A stretch of DNA of 64,000 nt from Monilinia fructicola (taxonomy: Eukaryota; Ascomycota; Leotiomycetes; Helotiales; Sclerotiniaceae). Positions within the stretch are counted from its first letter, which is position 1, and the number at the start of each line of letters is the position of its first letter. The stretch spans positions 484,501-548,500 of the forward strand of contig VICG01000001.1 in NCBI GenBank assembly GCA_008692225.1, written 5' to 3'. Under the pieces are notes generated by a model that was given only the letters and a program-made list of their open reading frames with translations, was not told the origin of the DNA and searched no databases. Position numbers and translations under genes: made by a program. Of this stretch, positions 51,413-64,000 are shown piece by piece.

Positions 51413-54400
51413 GAAAATTTCATCTTCCGCATCTTCTATTCAAGAAATTCTTGCGCACTTTTTTTGAACATTTTGTGAGAGTCATGAGGACTACAGGTGT
51501 AGGTAGGATGGAACAAGTAGATACTTGAATCATCTTGCATATTAGTGCTACTATTCTAGGAAAGAAATACTCCAAGGTGTAAAAAGCTGAGCTGCAGTCG
51601 GCTTTATATTAGGGGGGGGAGAAAGACGCTGGCAACGTATTACGAATCTAAGTCCATGTATCAGTTCATGATGCCAATAATATGGATATGGAATGTCCAT
51701 CTACAACATGCCAATCTTTGGGAATCGGCAATTCACAAACCTCGCGCATCATAGTTCTCGAATCACGTTTAACATGACGGCACGTGATTTATTATGGCCA
51801 ACGTCTGTTTTCTACTCTTTTAGGACTCAGGATTATTGAAGGGATTTGCAGTTTGGATATGGATAGTGTGTTCTCAAAACGAAGTTTTTTGTTTCGATGT
51901 GTGCTCGTAGTTGGGTCACTAATGTTGTGTTATTTATCCATGAGTGTTTTTGCTATGACGAAGTTTTCCTTTTTCATTGATATCACTCACTGTTCAATGG
52001 CCTCTTTGCTGTCACTTGCTCTATATATGAATATTTCGAGCTGTATCTCTACTGGTGTGTTCGATCGTGGCCTTGTTTTTATTTGGTCACTGTATATTAT
52101 AGTATTCTATCTGAGTAAACACTACTCTTTTTAGAAGTTGGAAGCTTAAGGCTGTCGTTGGAATATACAACAATTACTTAGAATGTGCAGGAGATCAGTA
52201 CTATACAAGTGGTGGCTAGAACTTTAATGATGCTCAGTAGCTTCAAATTGTGGCTTAATGAATTTCTGCTTTAGATGGTTTGAGATTACCTGGTGAATTA
52301 TCGCACACCAATGAGCATAGGAGTAAAATTGACGAATTACGAGTAGGTTTTTGAAATATGAATTATCAGGCTGCGTCTGAGGCTATATCTATATCTCAAT
52401 ATGTTATCCTCAAGCTTCTAGTTGTCTCTGCACTTTCGATGATGCCGCATGATAGGCGGGGAGCAAGAATCCCAGTATATTAGTGTTGAGTTTTAGCAAG
52501 ACGGATTGTTGCGACTAATTATTTTTGTTGTAAAGATTCCCGCGACTTGTCTCTCAAGGTAAGATGATAAATAAAGCTTGCTGTTACTGGCATGGATCAA
52601 TCATTATTGCTTTTTTATTGTTATTGTCCAACTTTCGCATCGTCTGATGTTTGGTCTTGATGGGCCCTTGGGTGAGATAATTAGTTGATTCTACACGTTT
52701 CGAGTTTGACATAGTTAATTGCCAGAAGAGATGGTTCGAACAATATTTCTGAGTCAATTAGATCAGTTCATTCGAATCACGAATTAGATCATCCATATTC
52801 CTTATGATTGAAAAATTGTCCGCTACGTGAATTTTGGGATAATCATCGACGGGTTCCTGAGAAATTGGCTGACTAGATCCTTTGAAAGCGCTCGCTTAAT
52901 TAATACCCAACCAAAAAGGCGAGGAAGCTTGGAAAGTGAATCATATGTGAAAACTAGACTCACTTAAATTAGATGGGGGTATGGCACATTTTAAACGCTC
53001 TCGATACCATGTTGCTAGTTATCCTTGTAATCTCCTGATTCTACCCCACTGCGTCTGAAGAGTCCACTTTGCAAGAAAGTGGAAACTCCAGCGACGGTTC
53101 AACTCTTATGTTCATCTCGTTGCCGATTCTGGCATTATCTACACTTCAAGTGCTGCAGCAAATGCAAGTGATGGAAAGTATGGAATCCTTCAGACCCACT
53201 GCAAACTCGGGTGAAAGCTCGTACAACACCAAGATTGTAGTGCATGGCCATTCTAGAGAGTTATGCTAATTACTCAAAACTAGCGTGGCGCACTATGTGG
53301 TTTCTTTGGGTATTGAATGGTGAATTATTGTTGTGACAGTATCATCAATTCATGTTATATATTCCCCTCATATCGCGTTGAGTTTTGTCAAAAACACCAA
53401 AGGCAATTACACAGATATGATGGGTTTATTTCCAGATCTTGTTCAAGTCAATGCGGGCAAACTGCCTTTTACGCTTGTTATTTGATGGGTGTCCTGTATT
53501 GATAAGAGTTTTATCTTAAAGATCCATTCTTGTCATTTCATGTTCATGTTGTCGATTATAGTCAGATGAGAATAATGGGATGAACAATTCATGTTATCCT
53601 GAGGAGATGAGCTTCAAAGAAAGTTCTTGTGGGTTTGTGGAACGGAGAGTATGTTAACCTCTAACTTCTTATATTCAGCTTTGCGCGTGCGCTCAATGTA
53701 TCTTCTAATGAACATTGTCTTTGCTGGGAAGTGCACTTTGAACAGGATTCAAGGAAGAGAGATCTTTGACTGGAACATCAACTTAATATCGTTTATTCTC
53801 TTCTCCATACGTCGCACGATCAATATAGGGAATGTTATTGATTAAAACAAAAGCCTTAAGCTCCCCCAGAACAGTGAATACTACATTATCAGCTAGTGTT
53901 GTATTGGTATTGTGTATCTACCCCTTGAATGTTCCTTGAATGTTATTCAAAAACCTCGAGAATAACCACGTTATCATATTACTCTGCTTTTAACTTGCAA
54001 ATATAGGACCTCCATTCATCTGGGTCTCAAGACAAAATTCTGCATTCCCACCCTTCGTATGGAGAATCAATGATACTTTCATTTGTTTCCAGGCTTAGGT
54101 GATATATAATATCTGATTTATGCTGTTGCTATTGATCTATGGTTTTGCATTGGCTGGATTCAAGTCTGAATGAAGTGTATATTTAGCAATCACGTAGAAT
54201 GCAGAGAACAAGCGGAAGAACTGAGTGGGTTTTAGGAATGAGGTTCATATCAACCTCCAAGTTTGCTTCCTTGATTGTTCATGTGAAAATCCACCGTCAT
54301 TATAGCAGATCATTTCATGCAATGACGCGCAGTAGAAGTCCTACGAACAGAGAATTTGGAGCCTGTGTGTGTACTGTGTAGATCTACCTCCATTCAACTA

Positions 54401-57400
54401 GATCACATCCACGTTCTAATATCACAGGAAGTAGCTCGTAGATAGCTGTTTCACCACACGCTGTTTTGAATGCTCACTCGCGTTAATTGTTACTTCGATC
54501 TACAAAACATACGTCAGGATGTAGGATATGGATGAAGTATTAGAACCGCCGGGTACTAGCTTTGTAGTACAATATCATATATCGACTTATAATGATAGTC
54601 AAATTTAAGTTTCAAGTTATTTCTGAATGAGAATGTACTTTTCCTGTATATTACTTTTCCAGCTAATATACAGGTTTCGAAACGTCAAGTCCTTCCAATG
54701 AAGTACTGCCCTTTTTACTTACCAGTACTTGACAGTAATATGAAGGAGAACGTTATATAAGTGGCAATGATTCTCTCCAAACAACAATATCGATAGGGTA
54801 CCTAGTAACCAGTGAATGGTACAATACCCATAGAATACTAAACAGCTCTATATTATCTAGCTATCGACTTTCCCTGTGCAACGACTTATATTGACCGGAA
54901 TGGATTTTCTCCCTGCGCTACCTGAGAGATTTTGTTAATGCATTTGCTGGAACTGTGAAGAAACTGTTCATGTCAAGGATGGAAGGGTTACATTTCGAGG
55001 AATATGTATAATCTTTTATTTGCGCATGCTGATTTTGGGTTGAAACAGCAGTGTGCTACACTCTAGTCTGATGAGACTTTGTCAAATTTGACAACGAGTA
55101 TTACGTATTCCTATCGTTGTTATTACCAACATCTCCAACATCCCGAATAGTAAAGGTAAATGCCAATACATTATGAATCAAGACGCAGCAGTTAAAATAC
55201 ACCACAAACTACATCCAGAGCTTATGCTGCGGTACTCGAAATTTATCAACTACTTCCCCCGAGAATCATAATGCCTTGCCCAAGGGTTCTCGAACTGAAG
55301 AAGTATGATTAGCACAAAGACCTTTCCTGCATTTGAGCCCTTTAAATATTACCTAGGTAGTGTAAAGACTCACAAGAAAGTGATTTGTTTATACTGTGAA
55401 AAATTCACTTCCGATCTTGTTTTACACAATACTGAACATGGAACGTACCTAAATACCAATTCAAGTAATTGACCTTTAGTTTATTCCACAGAATACCGGA
55501 AACAACATCCATTGCTATAAATTCTGTGAATTTTGCCTACCATAGGATACGGATATTTCGAAAGCAGATATTCGAACAAAAATTGCAGCTTGTTTGACTG
55601 CTGATTGGGGAGCTCACACGAGCTAATTAAGGGCCTCTCGCTTCTCCTCGTATCCCTTAAATCAAGGAAGGCGTGGGAATCTCAATGTTCACTCACACTG
55701 TTGTTGTTCGGAAATGGACCATGTGATTTTTGGGTTGATGCACGAATAATGCGACTAACAGTGTTAGGCGTGCTAGCACCTCGAGGACTGGGTATTGTAA
55801 AGTCCTCCATTCTATAGAATACATAGAGAACAACGATGATAACTTTAACAGCAAAGGCTTTAGTACCTGCACTTTAACTTACCAAGTTGATACCAACAGT
55901 TATTGTCGTTTGTTAATATACTCTTATAGTATTGTTATTGATGTATTGTCATTACATACGCTCCGTATTCTGTTATTTGATACTCGAAAGCGATGAGCTG
56001 TATACTATAACAAAGTGATTGCCTCAGGAGTTGTCATGGCATCCTTCACGATTTTCTCCGCTATCCCATGTAGATCTATATGAATCCTGAGAACAAATAG
56101 AGTCCACGTAAAGGTTTTCCCTCTGCGAAATTCCATTTGACCTGGTGATCGAAACTCCAAGTCGAAGCACTATTGAAATTATTGGCTATTGCTTCAGACC
56201 TGATGTATTGGCTAGAAGGATGTTAAGATATCTTATTCACTCATTTACCCCTCTCATCCTGCAGAATAAACCGCACATCGTGAGCATAACGCTATACCAC
56301 TGGACCACTCGCTATTCCAACATTTCACTATGGAAACTTTTATAATAGAATACAAAGTCATCTTACACTATAGCGACAAGATATGCACACTTTTAGAGAT
56401 ATATCTCGAAAATAGTGTTGTGCTATGGATTTCAACAGACTGAACTATTTCCATTAGCTTTGAGCTGTTTTGGTCCATTCAGTTATCTTAGGAGTGAGTG
56501 GGAAAAGTGAAGAATCGGCATTGGGCTAGAATCAAGTGTATGATTTTGTTGCTGTTATGGGTATTTTTCTTATCACTATCGGTTTCTATTAGATTTCTCT
56601 TTAGTATCTGAGGTATTGGAGAAATAAGTGATAGGGCGTGCTTTCAACAGGTCATCACAACAAAAAAAAGTCAGAAATAGATTAGCAGAACGTGGAAAAA
56701 TGTATCGCTAGGAGTTTGGAGTGAGCAAAGTGCAGTATATGTAGTTCTGACTTCCCAGCTCGTTATGGCTCATGACAAATTAAAGACTCATATAGCGTTA
56801 TATACCACTGCTTAATGCACCGCATGGGTGCTGGCGTCAGCCAGATAGACGTTGGATTACAACATAAAGCACTCTTAGAGATCAATGAATGAAATGAAAA
56901 TTCTGATACAGAAAAGAGAGGTGGCAGAGAAAATGTGCATGCACCTCAGAGAAACGTTCCTGCATTACATCCAAGATTCAGATTGTGGAGACCTGTCGCT
57001 CCAGAAAATCTCGCTGTATTTGACCTAGAAAATCACTTGATGAGAAATTTGAAGTGTAGTTCGCAGTAGAATAAAAAAGAAGTGAGCATAGATCAAAGTG
57101 AATAGTAGCTATCCCGGATACTGATTCAGTTTCACATTCACCTACCCCTTTACCCCTCATCCCTCGCCTATTTTCTTCCTAATCTCAAGCTCTTGACTCC
57201 CCTGACAACCAATACAAATATGCCATCTACCAGTCTAGGGGTTCTTTTACACAGTACAGCATGACTAAAAATAGCATCCGAAACCGACAGAGAAGTAAAG
57301 TACCGCACAACAGGGATAGAATAATGTCCCGTCGTCGCTAAAGCTATATCTTATTGTTGTCAACTATGCTGATGATGACAAGTGTTACCAAAAAACATAA

Positions 57401-59111
57401 ATCCTGCCAGTTTTCATCGTTACTTGTACCATAAAATAACACAAGAAGGTATCCATGGATATCCTATCAATCAAAAACCGACAAATTCCAGATTCAAAAT
57501 ACTGCCCCTCGCCTCTTGGAAACATTTTTCTCGACCTTTTGTTCATATTCTTTGACCGAGAAATATCCAAATAAACCATATCCCCTTTCCCACAAATTGA
57601 ATACCCCCCAAAGCTGCAACGTAACCCAACATCTAGAGAAATCACCACCCAAGCAGCGCAAGTAAACACCTCTCTCTTAACTTTCACTTACTTCCCTCCT
57701 CCACAGCAAATCCCAATCCCAAATCCCAGCTAACCCCATATAGACAGCCCCTCATCAACCTCCCTCCTGTATATACCAAGGAATCCATAATCGACCGCCT
57801 TAACAGTGATCAGACCTAAGCTTACATCCGCTCCTTTTCTTATTAGTCCCGATAACCACCACGATTACGAGTGCGACTTGAATATTCCTCTTTGTGAAAG
57901 CTAGAGGCTGATTGTATCCAGAATCGACACTCATAGAGAAGATGTTTGTCACCACATGCGTTACACATCAATTATCAACCAATCAATCACACCCTCGCTA
58001 AAAGACCTAGATATAATATATATGATTATACATACGATACTGAGCACCACTAAAAAATGCAATCCCAACATGAATCAATCCATCTAATTCTAACTCCAAC
58101 CCGGTCCCTTCCCCTCCCCTTCCCCTCCCCTCCCCTCCTCACCACACAATATCCCACAACCCCCGCTCCCCCCTTACCACAGCCTAACCCTTCTGAAGAA
58201 ATACATACATACTCCACCCACAAAATCTCCCCCAACAATCATTGCCAAAGGACCGAAATTCCCGCAGCCGCACCACACATATCTTCCTACCCTCATACCA
58301 CCACCATCATACGACTCATCCCCCCTCCCGATTTTCGCATCCCAAACACTACGGTGCAGAAGCAATGATATCGATGACGTGGCTGACATTGCGTCAGGAA
58401 TGCCGGGGATTCGATTCGGTTGGGTCTTGGAATGGACTGCTGTGCACTGGATGCCATGTAATACAATGCCGTGTAACATGAACACGAAGATCAAGATGAA
58501 GATGGGGGAAGGATCGCATGATTGTTCTTCAGCAATCAATATCAGAACATGATTACCTAGGTAGGGTACATTTCTCAAATTTGGTCGAGGATTCAGTTAT
58601 TGATGTTTCTGTGTGGGTATATGCATATTTGTTTATTCATTGGACTAATGATTTAAATTCTTGTATTGCATATTCCATTTCATTCGAAAACCCAATCCCG
58701 AAAAGAGCGACTTATCATTACCAAGGTGTACAGTTCCTAGAATATCGATCAATCAAACAACCATGAAATCTATCTATGTGTAGATCTCTCATGTAATGTA
58801 ACGTGTGGGTTTCTAGGTGTGTATGAATGATGGTAGAAAACTAGTAAACCAGAAAACCCAAAGCAACGTTCAGAAAATCGTAGACTCCATTCCTAATCCC
58901 ATTGCCATTCCTATTCCTGTTCCCATTGAGTCATCCTGAGATCTGCTCGTGCGTAGTCCCATAGTCACGCATAGCTTATCATATCCTTACACATATCCAT
59001 CCATATCAAGTCCGAATTCCTTTCCCGTCCTGCCCTGGCCTGTGTTTTCCCGTTCGTATCCATCCCAAAATAACCCATAACACCTCACTCAACCAATTCG
59101 ACCTCAACCCC
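51413..59111. other. Long gene desert
   Basis: About 7.7 kb without a supportable protein gene on either strand. The longest ATG frame (51784-52134, 116 codons) is hydrophobic but has no recognisable motif and sits in a T-rich strand. A CCCCTT-type pyrimidine tract occurs at 58098-58140. The sequence is not simple repeat, and its base composition is only moderately A+T-rich, so it differs from the RIP-like blocks. Confidence 0.5.
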
Positions 59112-59602
59112 TCACTCCTTCACTCTTCCCAGAACCTTCTTTCCAGGGTGAAAAGAACCCTTAGTCTTCTCGGTAATCGAGCCCGTCGAATTAGTTTTCT
59201 GCAATGCGAGACGAGCCATTTCGCTCTGGTCTTGGTCTGCGGGCTGCGAAAGCCGACGTCTACGTTCGACGCGGTAGGTTTTGGCCGGGAGATGCATGGA
59301 TGCGATGGCGGCGGCTAGTCCGAGAGCTGAGGCTGTAGGGGGAGGGGAGGTTAGTTGGGTTTTGGGGGCTGGAAAGAGTATCGACGGGGATGAAGGGGTG
59401 ATGATGGATGGTGAAAAGAGATGGGTAAGATGTAAGTATGATGTATAATGCAGTCAAGTAGCAACACAGGGTTAACTCATGACCCACTTAGATCATGAAC
59501 ACATCAAGGTAATAAATAGAGTGAAGGGCTATAACAACAAACTTAAACACCAAATTCCATAGACTTACCACCAGCAGTAACAACACCAGTGACAGCGACC
59601 AT
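59112..59602 (-). CDS. Small basic protein with N-terminal hydrophobic segment, unknown
   Basis: Two exons, 59602-59569 and 59332-59112, encode 84 residues. Exon 1 (MVAVTGVVTAG) joins through a 236-nt intron (GTAAGTC...CTGTAG/CAG) to SALGLAAAIASMHLPAKTY, making one Gly/Ala-rich hydrophobic N-terminus. A basic, polar tail (VERRRRLSQPADQDQSEM, then KGSFHPGKKVLGRVKE) follows. The N-terminus could be a membrane anchor or a mitochondrial or secretory signal. Splice sites are good and the ATG is in a fair context (CAACATGGTC). I do not recognise the family. Confidence 0.6.
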
Positions 59603-61950
59603 GTTGAATGATATTAGATGATAATGACGAGGTTATTTGTTTGAATACGACGTTCTTTCTTTCTTTCTCTTCTCGTATTTGATGACTTGCAGTCTTTGAG
59701 TGAAGAAGTAGATATCTTGAAGTGACGAAGCCTTGTACGATGCGAGTTTATCTTGTATCGCGTTGTAATGTAATGTAATATATTGTACGATAAAACTACA
59801 AAGAGAAAAGAACCGTAACTCCCAAATCGAGGATACACCGCCCATATGTACCTTCCCCTACTCTCCTCCCTTCCTCCCCCTTTCACCTCCTCATCCTTCC
59901 ATCAATCAGCCCATCAATCTCCTGTTCGACAAGCCTTCTTGTGAATGGTCAGTCGTGCGGGGTAAGTGCCATCGTGAAAAGCCACTAGCTATAATAAGAT
60001 TTCGCTAAGAACGCCACAGAATGCGTAATCCGGTGTTTCATTCTATCATCATTCGACTATTGATATCTGGGGTAGCGCTAGTGCGATTGTCATACAGCTT
60101 TGCTTGATTACTTGGTTCCATATTTTTGAGTTGTGTATCCACTTAGCGGTCGGAGGATTTGGAGGGATCTGGGGTAATTATGGGGTTGGTATGGTGGATG
60201 AGGGAGGGTTTGATGGGATTGGCTAGAGATTCCTAGGATATGTCATTTTATCTTGATGTTCTGGTTTGATGTGAAGATAGGGGTATGAGCGGCGATGAAC
60301 CTTGAGGAGGTTGATGGGAAATGGATGTGGGATATAATTTGAAGTGTTGTCAACATCTAGGTAGCTAGCGAATGAACTCAAGTTGAAAAAGAACAAAGGT
60401 ATGATGGATCTACTTAGCTGACAGTTATATCTCTGTAGGGAAGCTTTCAATATAGCCCCTCGATCGCCGATATAGTAGCTACAAACATGTTCAACAATGC
60501 GCAGAATATCTACCTAGTTATCTAACTAATATTAGAGATAGATTACATCGATCCGAAGTACGAAGAAAACCCAATATTGGCCCATAAACATGAGATAGAA
60601 GGTCAAATCATTACAAGCATTCTACATTCATTCATGCACGCATGCATCCATTCGTTATCTACTCAACAAACACCTATCGTCTATCTAATCCCAGACTGAA
60701 CTGAATGTCTCTAACCTATGGAATGCGATCGTCATCAAACTACAACATCAACTTCGGGGCTCCGCAAACAGATTCCCTCATAATATCATTGGTCGTACGC
60801 GCTGAAACCTAGTGACTAATCAGTATTGATGTCAAGTATTAGTTCACGAAGCGGCAATACGAGATAGCGATATTGAATGTCCTGACCTCGATTTACATTT
60901 GCATTCATGTAAGATTACATGGATAAGGGTAGTCATGATCATGGCCATGATCATGATCACGATCTCTAAACTCCATGCTCCGTGAAGCCTGAAATACGAC
61001 ACTATTTGGGATAAAGATGGCGGGAATGGCCATGAGGTTTCGCCTGCTTTAGGAATGTAGTTTTGGAAGAAAACATGCTTCTTCAATTGCAAATCAACAA
61101 CAAGAAAGAGGCCCGTCACCCATGAGCCTCCCTCATCACTCAAACTATCCCAACTCAACTCAAACCAACACAAACCAATCCAACCCACTCTCTCATGATA
61201 AATACCAGCAAGCTTCCGTCACCCTCTGAAAACCTTCCCCGCACAAATTAACAGATAACCACATTACTCCAATCTCAAGCATCAAAGCAGTGCACCATCT
61301 AGATCATCCATTCTACCTCCCAAGTCCTAGCATAAGACTCTATTCCGCTCACAATAATGCTGCAGAGCAAGCTTAAAGCTTGAAACCCCGCAGCTTTACG
61401 TAGGGTGTGTGGACGTGTAGTGCTGTGGAAATGGAAGTGTGCAAATGGAAGTAAATTTTATGATTCATGATTGATAAACATATAGTAGGGTTGTAAGAAG
61501 ATGACTTAGAAGTTTAGCTTCGAGTTCTTGAGATAAGTGGGGGATGCCATCGGTTTTGATGATTATGCGTGGGTGTGTTGTGTTTGTACGAGTAGATGTG
61601 TTTTATTGGGAATCAGGCTCACCATTTCTGCCGTGGGAAAGTAGATTGGGTTTTGTTAGGTATTGTAGGTATTGTAGGTATTGAGGTTGTAGGTTGTAGG
61701 TTGTAGGTTGTAGGTTGTAGGTTGTAGGTAGGAGTTGATGGTTCTGATATTCTATTCTTGCAAGATCTTGAGTACTATGTATAAATTGCTTCTCTTTGTT
61801 GGCTCGCTGGAGTGAGACCAGGTGACTGGTCATGATTGTATTACTGCGGAAATCTGAACTCAAGTCTTGATGATATTCAAAGATCCAAATTCAATCATTT
61901 CCACAGGTACCCCGCGATTTTAACCCTTCTTGTTTTTTGCCTGCCTGAAT
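59603..61950. other. Intergenic, no gene supported
   Basis: A perfect 24-bp palindrome lies at 60933-60956. A GTAGGTT heptamer run (about 61684-61730) and a GTAGGTATT run (61654-61683) are present. The frame 60844-61188 has no motif. Confidence 0.5.
61660..61732. repeat. GTAGGTATT and GTAGGTT tandem repeats
   Basis: Three 9-bp units are followed by about six 7-bp units in the 3' flank of the dehydrogenase gene. It is not the usual TTAGGG fungal telomere word. Confidence 0.85.
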
Positions 61951-63091
61951 TTACACTTCAGATGTTATTCCAGGTTCAATAGTCTCCAGTTGCCGAAGCA
62001 GTTGATCCCAGACTTTCTTCTGCAACTCCCTACCTTCAGACCCTTGAACCAATGGGCCCACTCTACAACAAGATACACATCAGTAAATATCACCAAAGTT
62101 ACAACAACCAAGAAAAATGACACGAGAGTGTAAAACTTACCCTGAAACCACACAATCAGCCATGTATGAACCATGACTTTCCTCACCCGCGGCAACACTA
62201 GCTACCAAAGCTCGACCCCCAACTTCAGTCGTGCGTGAAATAATCGTATGCATGATCCAGCCCATCAATTTTTCAATCCCCACGTTCTCGCGATGAAACT
62301 CCGATTGGCACGCGCCAGGTGTCATACAATTAACGATGACGGCAGGTGATATTGAATCGGAATCACGGGTAAGTCTATGCGCGAGCTCACGTGCACCGAA
62401 TACTTGGATTATTTTTGATACCGCGTATCTGATGAGTGTAAGTGAGTGACTAAGAGGAAAGTTCCTTCAACAGGTTGTAGTCTTGTCTTAATTACCTTTC
62501 CATGCCCAATTTCGACGTCTTCTCATCATTTAACGCGGCGAAAATATCCTTCTCCTGACTCTCGGTAAATTTGGCAATAAAATGCAGATCAGATGTCACA
62601 ATCGAAAGCCTAGGCTGCATTTTGTATTCCTCCGCCGATCGTTTCAACTTTGGCAGTAACCCAAAAGCCAGAAGAAAAGTCCCAATAACATTCGTCGTGA
62701 TAGTCGATTCATATCCCTCCACCAACTTGAAATATTTCGTCATGATGCCTGCATTTGCAAGCACAGCATCCAGTCGAGGGAGTGTATTGACTTTTGCACA
62801 AAATGTTTTGATAGACTCATATGATTGCATGTCTAGATCCCACACCTCGATGCTAGATTCGGGACGGCCTGTACTGGCGAGGATGGATTCTTTTGCTGCT
62901 TTCCCCTTGGCTTGGTTTCGGACGGCGAGGATAAGAAGGCTTGTGTTGAGGCGAGAAAGGTGTCGAGCTGCTTCAAGACCAAGACCGGTGTTGGAACCGG
63001 TTACGATGATGGTTTGACCGGTGAAGTCGTGAGTGGGAGTTGGGAGGGTGATGAAGAATTGGGAATAGAGGAAGGAGGTAAACCAACCCAT
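61951..63091 (-). CDS. Short-chain dehydrogenase/reductase
   Basis: Three exons, 63091-62496, 62428-62141 and 62062-61951, encode 331 residues starting MGWFTSFLYSQFF. The Rossmann cofactor motif is TGSNTGLG (TGxxxGhG), followed by LAVRN (Arg suggests NADP(H)), DLDMQSYESI, NAGIM, SIVTSD and the catalytic YAVSK (YxxxK), split by intron 1 (AG|A TAC). The hydrophobic N-terminus may anchor it to a membrane. Relatives include fungal retinol-dehydrogenase-like and secondary-metabolite reductases; the substrate is unknown. Intron 2 is 78 nt and rejoins the frame as SGVGPLVQGSEGRELQ. There are no frame breaks. It is divergent from the Zn2Cys6 gene downstream. Confidence 0.9.
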
Positions 63092-63752
63092 GTTATTGAC
63101 TGGAGTGTGATTAAGAATTTGAGGATTGACCAAGTTGTTCAAATCGATTCAATTTCGCTCCTTCAATCCTTGCTGGAAGCGAAGTGTTTGATCAAGCTGG
63201 AGGTAAATGAAAGAGTTGAGTAACATAATGAAGATTGATCGAGGCAAATCGCGAGCTATATATAAGGTTATATATAGAGCACCGGTGGAGGTACGAGTGG
63301 TGGTGAAGATTGCATCATTGTACTTTTGTTATCCTAAAACGTATACAAGCAGACAAATTGCAAGCCAGCTGTGCAATCTTTAGATCTGGACTAATATTCG
63401 GACGAGTGTTTGAAGATATGATCGAAATCGTGCAGCTGAAGTTTCTTAGTAATACGCTCCGCCAATCACATGAGAAGGCGGACGAATGTTCGCACGAGTC
63501 TTACATTGACGCTAGTCCTAATCAAGTTAGATGATAGTCATGACCTCTTCGACTGCTTTGGGTAGTTGCTGACTGATCCACGGGTGCTTCGCTGTCGGTA
63601 GAACTATCACAATGACTTGCCAATATTGAAAGTCTACGTATCCAGATACTGCAAATGAGTGTCCACGGGTATTTCGAAACATCTGTATTTGTCACTCGCG
63701 GACGAATATTCGGACGATAGAACTATCCCAGAAACAATCAATTCTTCCTCAC

Positions 63753-64000
63753 ATGATGCCACCCCAAGCCCGAACCCATGGCCAGCCAGATTCCTCCATT
63801 CCGAATAGAGGAATGAGAAAAGGGACACGCAGCTGTTATGAATGCAGAAGGAGAAAGGTTCGATGTATCTTTACTCCAGATTCCACAATATGTGAAAATT
63901 GTGATGTGAAGGGTCGGAGATGCACCCAGCAAAGACGGGAATTGGTCCAGGCTGGTGCTCTGGACACAAGAGAAAATCTCAAGGATAGGGTGGCGAGACT
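63753..64000 (+). CDS. Zn(II)2Cys6 transcription factor, N-terminal part (cut by window end)
   Basis: From an ATG pair at 63753/63756 the frame reads MMPPQARTHGQPDSS and stays open to the last base. The binuclear zinc cluster SCYECRRRKVRC, then ICENC and GRRC, has six cysteines with normal spacing and basic residues between the second and third. The linker (ELVQAGALDTRENLKDRVARL) begins a probable coiled-coil dimerisation region. Such proteins bind CGG-type half sites and are fungal-specific regulators. It neighbours a short-chain dehydrogenase 662 bp away in divergent orientation, so it might regulate it, but that is only positional. Confidence 0.88.
   Translation, partial: MMPPQARTHGQPDSSIPNRGMRKGTRSCYECRRRKVRCIFTPDSTICENCDVKGRRCTQQRRELVQAGALDTRENLKDRVAR

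Noticed and set aside
51784..52134. 116-codon hydrophobic frame
   Set aside because: T-rich strand yields chance hydrophobic frames; no motif, poor start context, no splice partners.
58174..58578. 134-codon minus-strand frame
   Set aside because: Gly/Val-rich composition from a C-rich opposite strand; no motif and no supporting context.
60844..61188. 114-codon minus-strand frame
   Set aside because: Includes translated palindrome and Ile/Met repeats; no conserved block seen.
61660..61732. GTAGGTT repeats as an internal telomere
   Set aside because: The unit is not TTAGGG, and the run is short and in a unique gene flank.

Overview
This window reads as nuclear DNA of a filamentous ascomycete (Pezizomycotina). 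The protein types suggest Leotiomycetes, but that placement is inference. Genes are short with small GT-AG introns (mostly 48-190 nt) and occur on both strands. Long A+T-rich blocks hold transposon relics whose CA/TG to TA changes look like repeat-induced point mutation (RIP).

Layout. 0-8.6 kb: a hybrid histidine kinase on the minus strand, then large microsatellite and minisatellite arrays. 8.7-10.4 kb: an alpha/beta hydrolase. 10.6-14.1 kb: an AT-rich transposon graveyard with a nested stack of 162-bp solo LTRs and a TA-flanked MITE. 14.7-16.6 kb: a vanillyl-alcohol-oxidase-type flavoenzyme. 20.5-22.7 kb: a broken HET-domain gene. 23.3-28.2 kb: housekeeping genes (MEMO-family protein, PRP17, ERV14/cornichon). 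28.8-30.2 kb: a RIP-like degraded inverted-repeat transposon. 30.7-34.9 kb: divergent methionine aminopeptidase 1 and kynurenine 3-monooxygenase. 35.9-44.4 kb: sparse genes, including a small eight-cysteine secreted protein and a DUF3712-like membrane protein. 47.3-49.2 kb: a degraded coding relic and a small unknown gene. 49.2-59.1 kb: nearly gene-free apart from one tRNA-Ala(AGC). 59.1-64 kb: a small unknown gene, a short-chain dehydrogenase, and a Zn2Cys6 regulator cut by the window end.

The strongest whole-window observation is that at least six genes are interrupted by frame breaks, nearly all explained by one or two extra bases in homopolymers (C8, T6, A4 and similar). Essential, highly conserved genes (PRP17, ERV14, MAP1) are hit while protein similarity continues on both sides. 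This points to residual indel errors from an unpolished long-read assembly. The kinase, MEMO, kynurenine monooxygenase and dehydrogenase genes are clean. The HET gene also carries an in-frame stop and may be a true pseudogene.

The genes do not form an obvious pathway cluster. I see no convincing new defence or biosynthetic system. The most unusual biology is the Russian-doll stack of solo LTRs and the eight-cysteine secreted protein with atypical hydrophobin-like spacing. Product names come from recognising conserved protein motifs by eye; no database search was run.
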